A DNA stretch of 64,000 nucleotides from CAVXWV01 sp963695415. GTDB taxonomy: Bacteria; Chloroflexota; Anaerolineae; Anaerolineales; UBA4823. The stretch spans positions 496,001 through 560,000 of the forward strand of contig CAVOGL010000008.1 of NCBI GenBank assembly GCA_963695415.1. The letters are read 5' to 3'. The translations under genes were made by a program, and so were the position numbers. The notes under the pieces are model-generated. The model ran no database searches. It was not told the DNA's origin and was given only the letters and a program-made list of their open reading frames with translations. Every line of letters starts with the position of its first letter. Positions within the stretch are counted from its first letter, which is position 1. Shown here piece after piece: positions 56,966 through 64,000 of the stretch.

Positions 56966-57919
56966 CTACACCTGGGATATTGGACGTGTAGCCTCTCTTT
57001 GCAGACGGTTGTCGCGTTCGAGAGTCAGGCGGAGTCCCTGGTCGAGTGAAAAATAAGGTTGGTATCCCAGTTTATCGCGCGCCAGAGTAAGGCTGGCACA
57101 CATGCGTGAGACGCCCGGGTCTGTGCGCGGGCTGTTAATCACTTCAGGATTGGCGCCGGTCGCATCAATCACCAGGCGCACCAACTCACGTGTGGTTGTT
57201 TCCTTCCCGCTGCCGATGTTAATCACCATATTGTCCAGGTTTGGGGCAGTGGATGCAGCGATCATCGCTGTGACCACGTCATCCACAAAGACGTAATCAC
57301 GCGTCTGATTTCCGTCGCCATGCAGAACGATGGTACCCCCGCGTACTGCCTGCCGCAGAAAATTGGGGATGGCTGGCGGATGAGAAGGAGGCAAATGCTG
57401 ACCAGCACCGTATACATTAAAAACGTGCAGGCTGACCGTCTCGATGCCCCATAAATCGCCAATGGTACGGATGTAATATTCAGCCGCAAGCTTCGAGACC
57501 GCATAAGGTGAGCGCGGATTGGGTGTGGCATTTTCCCTGAGCGGTTGTTCGGACTGGTCGCCATAAACAGCACCTGAAGATATGAACACCACCCTACGCA
57601 CACCCACATCGCGCATTGCTTCCATCAGACTCACCGTGCCGCCCACATTGGTGGCGTTGTATTCACGCGGGTAAAGCACGGATTCAGGCACGGAGACGCG
57701 CGCGGCAAGATGGTAAACACAATCCACATCCTGGAGCAGTGTCCATAATTTCGGGCGGTCATTGACGTCCCCGCGGGTGAAAAGCACATCCTGAGAAATG
57801 GATTTTGGATCACCTGTAGAAAGGTCATCCAACCCGCGAACCTGGTGACCCTCTCGAACCAGGAAATTCGCAAGGTTAGAGCCCAGGAAACCAGCTGCAC
57901 CTGTGATCAAAAAATTCAT
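56966..57919 (-). CDS. NAD-dependent sugar-nucleotide epimerase/dehydratase
   Basis: Extended short-chain dehydrogenase of the GalE/WbpP type acting on UDP- or other nucleotide sugars. About 317 residues. NAD motif FLITGAAGFLGSNLANFL (G-x2-G-x2-G), VYHLAARVSVPESV, VFISSGAVYGD, catalytic YAVSKLAAEYY (Y-x3-K), VFNVYGAGQHLPP and TRDYVFVDDVV. I start at ATG 57919, directly ahead of the NAD motif; the frame extends to 57979. A TATAAT lies 9 bases before this ATG. Specific substrate unknown. Confidence 0.88.
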   Translation of the reverse strand: MNFLITGAAGFLGSNLANFLVREGHQVRGLDDLSTGDPKSISQDVLFTRGDVNDRPKLWTLLQDVDCVYHLAARVSVPESVLYPREYNATNVGGTVSLMEAMRDVGVRRVVFISSGAVYGDQSEQPLRENATPNPRSPYAVSKLAAEYYIRTIGDLWGIETVSLHVFNVYGAGQHLPPSHPPAIPNFLRQAVRGGTIVLHGDGNQTRDYVFVDDVVTAMIAASTAPNLDNMVINIGSGKETTTRELVRLVIDATGANPEVINSPRTDPGVSRMCASLTLARDKLGYQPYFSLDQGLRLTLERDNRLQREATRPISQV

Positions 57920-57928
57920 ACCTGGAGG

Positions 57929-57934
57929 ATTATA
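57929..57934 (-). promoter_or_regulatory. -10 box directly upstream of the epimerase start
   Basis: A perfect TATAAT (complement of 57929-57934) ends 9 bases before the ATG at 57919, leaving a leader of only about 2-3 bases. The -35 region is poor. Like the PIG-L gene, this suggests a nearly leaderless transcript. Confidence 0.4.
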
Positions 57935-58104
57935 ACATCCTGATATAGATTGCCTCGACATTGAGGAATGGTTTGACAACAGTCAGTGAAGACGTTAATA
58001 TTTCCCCAATCCGAATCGGAAACTACAATTATCTTCAAGCACCTGCTACCTGAATTACATTCAACACAAATTTATCAGCGAACTTACTCAAACAGAGGAA
58101 TCTC

Positions 58105-59391
58105 ATGATCAAACAAGATATGCTTGTCCTGCAGGATGACGACCAGTACCTGGTCATGACTGAAATCACTCATGAGACCGTCGCCAGGGAGAAGAACGCC
58201 AGTACCGCCATACAGGCAGCGGTTGGTGCGCTGGGCGGCGGAGGGACCATCACCCTTGGACGGGGCACTTTCAGGCTGGATAAGCCTGCCAGGCTGGCAG
58301 ACCGTGTCTGGCTGCGTGGGAAAGGCAGGGACACCCGCTTAGTGGTAGGCGGCGCCAATCAAGTTGGCAGTGCCAATCAAGTTGGCGGCGCCAACGTGGG
58401 TGGCGCTGCCAACCAGGAGGGAATCGGGTTACTGTGTGACAGCCTGGAAGGGGCTGCCATTTCAGACCTGACCATCGTCCCAGAAGGTGCGCAAACCGGG
58501 AGAGCGGGGATTATCCTCGATGCCTGCGGTGACACACAAGTACGCCACGTCTTTGCAGGAGGGTTCAGTGGTTATGGCATCTGGGTTAGAAACAGCTCTT
58601 TCCTGTGTACCATCGAATCGTGCAGCCTGGCGGGGAATGGGGCGGCGAATATCTACCTGGAAGAACTTGCCAAAGGGCGGGGCGGAGAGTTCATCCCCAA
58701 CCTGGTCAGCGGATGCACGATTTACGGCGGAGGCAAAGGGATCGAATGTAAGAACACCATCGTGGCAAACATCATCGGCTGCTGTGTGTTCCAGACACGC
58801 GACACCGGTTTCCACCTGCATTCGCAAAGCAACAGCATCGTAATTAACGGATGCCGCACTTTCCAGGTGGGTAAATACGCCGTACTGCTGGAGGATACTG
58901 ATGAATTCAACCTCACGGGCAATATTTTTTGCTGGCATATCGAAGATGGGGTCGTGATCAGGAATGCGAACTGGGGTACCATCTGCGGCAACGAGGTGAT
59001 TGACACCGGCAGCTTCAACTCCGGTGTTGAGGATTTCACCGCACGCTGGGAAAGCGCTCCAAAGGATCTCCCACCTTACAGCGCGATAAAGCTGCACGAC
59101 ACGCGCGGTTACACCGTCTCCGGGAACTCGATCTTCAACTGGGGCGTAGCACCTGCGATGGAATTTGGTATCTACGAAGACGCAGACTGCTATAACAACA
59201 ATTTCAGCGCCAACAACATCAATTATTACGCCAAGAAAGATGTCGAATCCCTGGGAAAACACTCCACGACCAGCAACAACATCAGCTCGAAACAGCGCCC
59301 GCATCACATCCGCGAACGCGAGATGCCAGAATTTTTCCAGACTTTCCAGACTGAGCTGACTGATGAATTCATCTTCAGGCAGCTAAAATGA
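58105..59391 (+). CDS. Right-handed parallel beta-helix protein
   Basis: 428 residues, no signal peptide. The N-terminal part (ASTAIQAAVGALGGGGTITLGRGTFRLDKPARLADRVWLRGKG) is the typical opening of pectate-lyase-like beta-helix proteins. It is followed by coil repeats with Asn/Ile/Cys ladders (LVSGCTIYGGGKGIECKNTIVANIIGCCVFQ, SNSIVINGCRTFQVGKYAVLLE, GTICGNEVIDTG). Between LVVGG and EGIGLLC a tandem repeat adds the GANQVG array. Members include polysaccharide lyases, epimerases and hydrolases. A catalytic set cannot be assigned. GAGGAA precedes the ATG. First gene of a four-gene carbohydrate cluster. Confidence 0.82.
   Translation: MIKQDMLVLQDDDQYLVMTEITHETVAREKNASTAIQAAVGALGGGGTITLGRGTFRLDKPARLADRVWLRGKGRDTRLVVGGANQVGSANQVGGANVGGAANQEGIGLLCDSLEGAAISDLTIVPEGAQTGRAGIILDACGDTQVRHVFAGGFSGYGIWVRNSSFLCTIESCSLAGNGAANIYLEELAKGRGGEFIPNLVSGCTIYGGGKGIECKNTIVANIIGCCVFQTRDTGFHLHSQSNSIVINGCRTFQVGKYAVLLEDTDEFNLTGNIFCWHIEDGVVIRNANWGTICGNEVIDTGSFNSGVEDFTARWESAPKDLPPYSAIKLHDTRGYTVSGNSIFNWGVAPAMEFGIYEDADCYNNNFSANNINYYAKKDVESLGKHSTTSNNISSKQRPHHIREREMPEFFQTFQTELTDEFIFRQLK
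58354..58407 (+). repeat. In-frame tandem palindromic array in the beta-helix gene (18 bp units)
   Basis: Units 58354-58371, 58372-58389 and 58390-58407, plus a partial unit. The first two hold the palindrome GCCAA-TCAAG-TTGGC, and the third a decayed version. Encoded repeats are GANQVG, SANQVG, GANVGG and AANQEG, inserted between two strands of the helix. Confidence 0.88.
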
Positions 59392-60332
59392 GTAGTTGGC
59401 GGGTGGGCATTGACCTGGGGGCTACCAAAATCGGGTTAGGGTTAATCGATCCTGGTGATCAGGTGGTTGCCAGGAGCCGGATCGAAACCCGGTCCTTTGA
59501 GGGTCCTGCCAGCGTGGTGCATCGGATCAGCGAATGCGTGGCGGATTTGAAGGAAGAACTTCCAACTGGAACAGCTCTATCCGGTGTGGGCATCTGTTCT
59601 CCAGGACCCGTTAATCATATCGCCGGCGAGTTGATAGACCCGCCAAACCTGCAGGGCTTACAGCATACCCCACTGCGCAGGATGCTGGAGGAAACATTGG
59701 GGTTACAAGTGATCCTGGAACATGATGCCAAAGCATCCGCGCTTGGAGAATTCCATTTCGGCGCCGGGCGAGGTGCGGGCAGCATGGTTTATATCGTCGT
59801 GGGAACCGGGGTAGGGGCGGCGATCATCATTGATGGTCAACTGCTGCGCGGCGAACACAATACTGCGGGAGAAGTCGGGCACATCACCATCGACCGCTTC
59901 GGGGAGACATGTGCATGCGGCTCGCGAGGCTGCGTGGAAACCTTTGTTTCCGGACCCTGGATTTCGCGCAGGTACCGGCGAGCCGCCAGCATCACAGATA
60001 CAGATATCTCAGCAGAAACAGTCACCCAGAAGGCAGTGGAAGGAGATTCACTGGCAGTAAAAACACTCAAAGATGCAGGCGAAGCGCTTGGAGTGGCTGT
60101 GGCAACCATTGCAATGTTGCTGAATGTAGACCTTTTTGTAATCGGCAGCAGCGTGGCAAAGGCAGGTGATTTGTTATTAGAGCCGGCACGCAACATCGTG
60201 ATGGATTACTGCTACCAGTCGGTGGGATGCAATGTCAGGATCGTGCAGAATGAATTGGGTGATGATGGACCCATCCTGGGATGCGGGTGGCTGGTGGACC
60301 AGCTGTTGGCTGGTGGACCAGCTGTTGGTTGA
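59388..60332 (+). CDS. ROK family sugar kinase
   Basis: 314 residues. ROK kinases phosphorylate glucose, fructose, N-acetyl-sugars or similar. VGIDLGATKIGLGLIDPGD (phosphate 1), VILEHDAKASALGEFHFGAGRG with the catalytic Asp, IVVGTGVGAAIIIDGQLLRGEHNTAGEVGHITID, and the zinc cluster CACGSRGCVETF are present. It has no DNA-binding domain, so it is a kinase rather than a repressor. It overlaps the beta-helix gene by 4 bases. The last codons and the stop lie inside a 19-bp palindromic tandem array that continues downstream. Confidence 0.9.
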   Translation: MSSWRVGIDLGATKIGLGLIDPGDQVVARSRIETRSFEGPASVVHRISECVADLKEELPTGTALSGVGICSPGPVNHIAGELIDPPNLQGLQHTPLRRMLEETLGLQVILEHDAKASALGEFHFGAGRGAGSMVYIVVGTGVGAAIIIDGQLLRGEHNTAGEVGHITIDRFGETCACGSRGCVETFVSGPWISRRYRRAASITDTDISAETVTQKAVEGDSLAVKTLKDAGEALGVAVATIAMLLNVDLFVIGSSVAKAGDLLLEPARNIVMDYCYQSVGCNVRIVQNELGDDGPILGCGWLVDQLLAGGPAVG

Positions 60333-60364
60333 TGGACCAGCTGTTGGCTGATGGACCAGCTATA
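60289..60364 (+). repeat. 19-bp palindromic tandem array across the ROK stop codon
   Basis: Four units of GGCTGGTGGACCAGCTGTT (60289-60307, 60308-60326, 60327-60345, 60346-60364), the last two diverged. Each holds the palindrome CTGGT-GG-ACCAG. The unit is not a multiple of three; the ROK stop TGA (60330-60332) falls in the third copy. Confidence 0.9.
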
Positions 60365-60460
60365 AACGGGTGAATCAGCGCCTGGACCAAAGGCTTAACA
60401 CGGATGGTGTCCGCTAGGTATAATTCGTCCATCGCTAAATAACAGAATATTGGAGGAAAC

Positions 60461-61450
60461 ATGAACAACCGGGTCCGTTACGGGATACTCAGCACCGCCC
60501 GAATCGCACGCAACGCACACGTCCCTGCTGGTGAAAAAGCGTCCAACAGTGAGATCAGCGCCATATCCAGCCGCGACCAAAAGACAGCTGAATACTGGGC
60601 GAAGGAGTTGAAGATCCCCAAAGCCTACGGCACATACCAGGAAATCCTGGACGATCCTGATGTGGATGCGGTGATCAACCCGCTGCCGAACAACATGCAC
60701 CACGAATGGACCATCCGCGCAGCCGAAGCGGGCAAACACATCCTGTGTGAAAAACCGCTGGCAATCACGGTAAAAGAGGCCCAGGAGATGGACGCTGCGG
60801 CCAGGGCGAACGGTGTGCTGCTGCTGGAAGCTTTCACAATCCGTTATGTACCCCAGATGGCGTTTGTACGCGATTTGATCAATTCCGGGAAAATTGGCGA
60901 GACCAGGATCGTGCGATCTGAACTGATGTTCACCATCCAGGATTGGGTCAATGATGTGCGCGCCAAGGCAGACCTGGCGGGCGGAGCGCTTCTGGACGCA
61001 GGCTGTTACTGCGTGAACGCCATCCGTTACCTGATGGATGCCGAACCCTCCAGCATCCAATCCTTCCAGCGAGTGCGCCAGCCGAACGGCGTCGATTCTA
61101 CCACCACCGCCATTATGGTCTTCCCGGGAGAGCGCCTTGCCTACATGGCGACGGGCATGGAACAACCTTTCCGCGGCTGCTGTGAGATCATCGGCAGCAA
61201 GGGGAGGATCGAAATGCCTGATCTGTTTGGAGGAAGTAAGGTCAATGTGATCGTGGATGGCGAGGAAAGCGTGCACAAATTCGAGCCATTCGACCGCTTC
61301 AAGGCACAGATAGAGCACTTTTCGGATGCTATTTTGAACGGAACGAACCTGATGGCGCAGCCAGACGATGCCATCAAGAACACAGCGGTACTGGTAGCAA
61401 TCCAACAGTCTGCCGATGAGGGACGGGCAATCGAGGTGATGAAAGTATAG
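60461..61450 (+). CDS. Gfo/Idh/MocA family oxidoreductase
   Basis: 329 residues, NAD(P)-dependent sugar or inositol dehydrogenase. N-terminal nucleotide-binding domain VRYGILSTARIARNAHVPA (the usual G-x-G-x2-G is altered to GILSTARIA), DDPDVDAVINPLPNNMHHEWTIRAAEAGKHILCEKPLAI (the EKP motif with catalytic Lys), and the C-terminal substrate domain with GGALLDAGCYCVNAIRYLM. GGAGGAAAC precedes the ATG. Its stop abuts the GTG of the glycyl radical enzyme gene, so the two are co-transcribed. Confidence 0.9.
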   Translation: MNNRVRYGILSTARIARNAHVPAGEKASNSEISAISSRDQKTAEYWAKELKIPKAYGTYQEILDDPDVDAVINPLPNNMHHEWTIRAAEAGKHILCEKPLAITVKEAQEMDAAARANGVLLLEAFTIRYVPQMAFVRDLINSGKIGETRIVRSELMFTIQDWVNDVRAKADLAGGALLDAGCYCVNAIRYLMDAEPSSIQSFQRVRQPNGVDSTTTAIMVFPGERLAYMATGMEQPFRGCCEIIGSKGRIEMPDLFGGSKVNVIVDGEESVHKFEPFDRFKAQIEHFSDAILNGTNLMAQPDDAIKNTAVLVAIQQSADEGRAIEVMKV

Positions 61451-63885
61451 GTGAACACACCTCTCGCAAGTTATAGGGCTGACCCTGCCCTTGCCTTCCC
61501 ACCTGAAACCTGGCAGTCGACGAACACCGACCGCACAATTCAGAAACTCAAAATGCGCCTGCTCCGATCGCGCAGTGTGGTGGATATCGAGCGTGCGCGC
61601 CACACCACCCAAAGCTACCAGCGAACGGAGGGTCAGCCCATGCCGCTTCGCCGGGCAAAGATGCTGCTGTACCTGGTACGAGAGATGAGCATCTCCATCG
61701 ACCCGGACGAGTTGATCGTGGCAAACCGGTCGCTGCTGCCGCGGATGGGGGTAATTGCACCAGAAGGCGCGGTCAACTGGATTGATAAGGAGCTGGATAT
61801 CCTGCCCACACGCCCTCAGGACCGCTTCGACATACTACCGGAGCAGATCAGCGAGCTGCGCAATGAGATCTTCCCTTACTGGCGTGGTAAAACCCTGGAG
61901 GACCTGGTGGATGAACGCCTGCCGGAGGATGTGAAGGCGGCGGTTACAGGTAAAGCTTTCAGCCTGAACCAGACAGACCACGCACAAGGGCACATCCTGC
62001 CGGATGTCGAAGGCTGGCTGAAACTTGGTGTGGGCGGTCTGAGGAAAAAGGTGCGACAGCACATGGACTTGTGCAGCGAACAGGCGCATTTCTATGAAGC
62101 TTCCCTGATCGCTCTGGAGGCGGCTGAAGAGTTCCAGCTGCGATATGCGCACCTCGCACGCCATCTGGCGCGGCAGCCTGCACCCCAGTGTGAAGACATT
62201 AACCGGAGGCAGGAACTGGATACCATTGCCGCCAACTGCGAGTGGCTTTCAGTAAACCCTCCCCAAAATTTTTACCAGGCGCTGCAGTCCATATGGTTCC
62301 TGTTTGTGATTCTGCAGATCGAGTTGAATGCCAGCAGTTTCTCGCCCGGGCGTTTTGACCAGTACATGCTTCCCTTCCTGGAGAAGGATCTGGACAATGG
62401 GACACTCACCCTGGAAGATGCCCAGGTGCTGCTTGAACACCTTTGGCTCAAGTTTAACCAGATCGTGCTGCTGCGCAGCAGCACGAGCGCGCGCTATTTC
62501 GCCGGCTTCCCGATCGGATTCAACCTGGTGGTGGGCGGTCAGCGCTCAGACGGCGATGCCACAAACGTGCTCAGCTATATGTGTCTGCGCGCCCAGGCGG
62601 AAGTCGGCTTGACCCAACCCAACCTGTCCATCCGCATCCACAAGAACAGCCCGGCAAAATTCCTGCAGGCGGCTGCAGCCGTCATCGGCAAAGGCAGCGG
62701 GATGCCGCAGGTCTTAATGACGAGGTGATCGTGCCCGGGCAGGTCGCCAGGGGTATCGACCCTAAGGATGCCCTGGATTACGCCATCGTTGGCTGCGTGG
62801 AGCTGTCCACACCCGGAAAAGCTCTGGGTTGGAGCGACGCTGCCATGTTCAACATGACGCGAGTGTTTGAGCTTACCCTTTTTGGCGGGAAAGACCCCCA
62901 AAGCGGTGTGCAGGTTGGTGTTGGAACACCGCCCCTGGATAAACTTGAATCTTTTGAAGCACTCGAAGCAGCCTATGACCAGCAGCAAACCCATTTCATC
63001 GAACTGATGATCCGCGGCTGCAGGATCGTGGACAACATCCATGCCGAGGTGCTGCCCTCGCCGTTCCTTTCTCTGGTGATCAATGACTGCGTTGAGCGTG
63101 GATTGGACGTCACTGCTGGCGGGGCGCGCTACAATTTCTCCGGCGTGCAGGGAGTGCAGATCGCCAATCTCGCCGACAGCCTCGCCGCCATCAAGCAGGC
63201 TGTATATGAACAGGGGTGGTTATCTGCGGTTGAGCTGTTGGAGGCTTTACGGGCAAATTTTGACGGCTACGAGCGACTACGGCAGCGCCTGATCAACGAT
63301 GTACCGAAATACGGCAACAACGACCCCACGGTAGATGGTCTGGCAGCAGAATGGGGCGACCACTACAGCGAGAGCGTCAGCCAGTTTGAGACCATCCGCG
63401 GCGGTGTCTACCAGCCCGGGTTTTACACTGTCTCGGCGCACGTGCCCATGGGCGCTAATGTGGGTGCTACACCCGATGGTCGGCTGGCAGGCACTCCCCT
63501 GGCAGATGGAGGACTGTCACCAACCGCCGGACGCGACCGCCTGGGTCCCACCGCCGTGCTGAACTCAGTCAGTGCCATCAACCTGAAGCTGGCGTCCAAC
63601 GGCACGCTGCTCAACATGAAATTTCTGCCCTCATTCTTTAAGACGAAGCATGCCCTGGAGCAGTTCGAGACCTTCCTGCGCGCCTTCTGCCAGCTGAAGA
63701 TCCCGCATGTGCAGTTCAACGTCGTCTCTGCCGAGACGCTTAAAAAGGCGCAGGCGGACCCGGAGGCGTACCGCACCCTGGTGGTGCGCGTGGCGGGTTA
63801 CAGCGCTTATTTCACCGAGTTAGACAGCGAGCTGCAGGAGGAGATCATCCGCCGGACAGAGTTTGAGGGGGTTGGTCAAAACTAA
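61451..63885 (+). CDS. Glycyl radical enzyme, dehydratase/lyase type (frameshift in sequence)
   Basis: About 811 residues of the PFL-like superfamily. The thiyl-radical Cys is in YAIVGCVELSTPGK; G-C-V-E, with Glu two residues after Cys, is the pattern of the dehydratases and C-X lyases (glycerol, propanediol, hydroxyproline, choline), not of true pyruvate formate-lyase. The glycyl radical loop near the C-terminus is VVRVAGYSAYFTELD. GTG 61451 follows the preceding stop directly. A missing base near 62714 ends the first frame at MPQVLMTR; adding one T gives QVFNDEVIVPG. The activating radical-SAM enzyme is not in the window and may lie beyond 64000. Substrate unknown. Confidence 0.88.
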
Positions 63886-64000
63886 TCCCTGAGCCTGTAC
63901 ACACGTCACATCTGCAAATTCTGCTTGATAACAATACCGTCTAAATTCATTTCAGTTGAATTCTTTCGAGAGTAATTCGAGCATAGCAACTACATACGAC
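63886..64000. other. Downstream flank with no visible gene
   Basis: 115 bases after the glycyl radical enzyme. I see no coding frame, RNA gene or clear terminator before the window ends. Confidence 0.5.

Overview
The window reads as a chromosomal segment of a Chloroflexota bacterium, most likely class Anaerolineae. This is inferred from gene content: lipoproteins and secreted proteins with Thr/Pro-rich spacers, several sugar-type binding proteins, tandem M42 aminopeptidases, a T-box-controlled serS, a sulfatase, a glycyl radical enzyme and an EtfAB/acyl-CoA dehydrogenase set. No rRNA, tRNA, IS element or CRISPR array was found. GC content and codon use look even except in the Rhs toxin/immunity patch (about 6.1-7.7 kb), which is more AT-rich.

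Layout. 0-5.2 kb: serS with a T-box leader, an MFS exporter, lysS and greA. 5.4-8.0 kb: a broken Rhs locus with a nuclease-type toxin tip, a probable immunity gene and a displaced second Rhs fragment. 8.0-15.5 kb: PIG-L deacetylase, a Thr/Pro-rich membrane-anchored protein, three M42 peptidases in a row, a binding-protein lipoprotein and a LysM/M23 hydrolase. 15.5-24.1 kb (minus strand): a six-gene operon of MalF/MalG-type permeases, a binding protein that fuses a sugar-type SBP to a PhnD-type SBP, PhnC, a long PhnE and an alkaline-phosphatase-superfamily hydrolase. A second sugar-type SBP is divergent. 25.8-31.1 kb: bactofilin, fabI, acyl-CoA dehydrogenase, etfA, etfB. 31.2-47.2 kb: a long minus-strand purine operon, purL-purQ-sulfatase-purC-B12/MetH-activation-like-purE-purF-purDM(fused)-purN-purH-guaB, with an alkyladenine glycosylase at its end. 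purB (48.5 kb) and purA (55.6 kb) lie nearby. 47.4-55.6 kb: an MBL-fold lipoprotein, two c-type cytochromes, a DUF2269-like membrane protein, a lipoprotein and TldD/TldE. 57-63.9 kb: a sugar-nucleotide epimerase, then a plus-strand cluster of beta-helix protein, ROK kinase, Gfo/Idh/MocA oxidoreductase and a glycyl radical dehydratase/lyase.

Two things stand out. First, short tandem or paired palindromes sit inside or beside otherwise ordinary genes: purM, purL twice, bactofilin, the beta-helix gene, the ROK gene, and several gene ends. They are often in frame and resemble the protein-coding palindromic elements known from Rickettsia. Second, the transporter operon joins two ABC families through one fused binding protein.

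About nineteen single-base frameshifts interrupt genes, including essential ones (lysS, guaB, purA, purH, purB). Several fall in homopolymers, so most are probably sequence errors. I give those genes as single CDS spanning the break and state where the break is.
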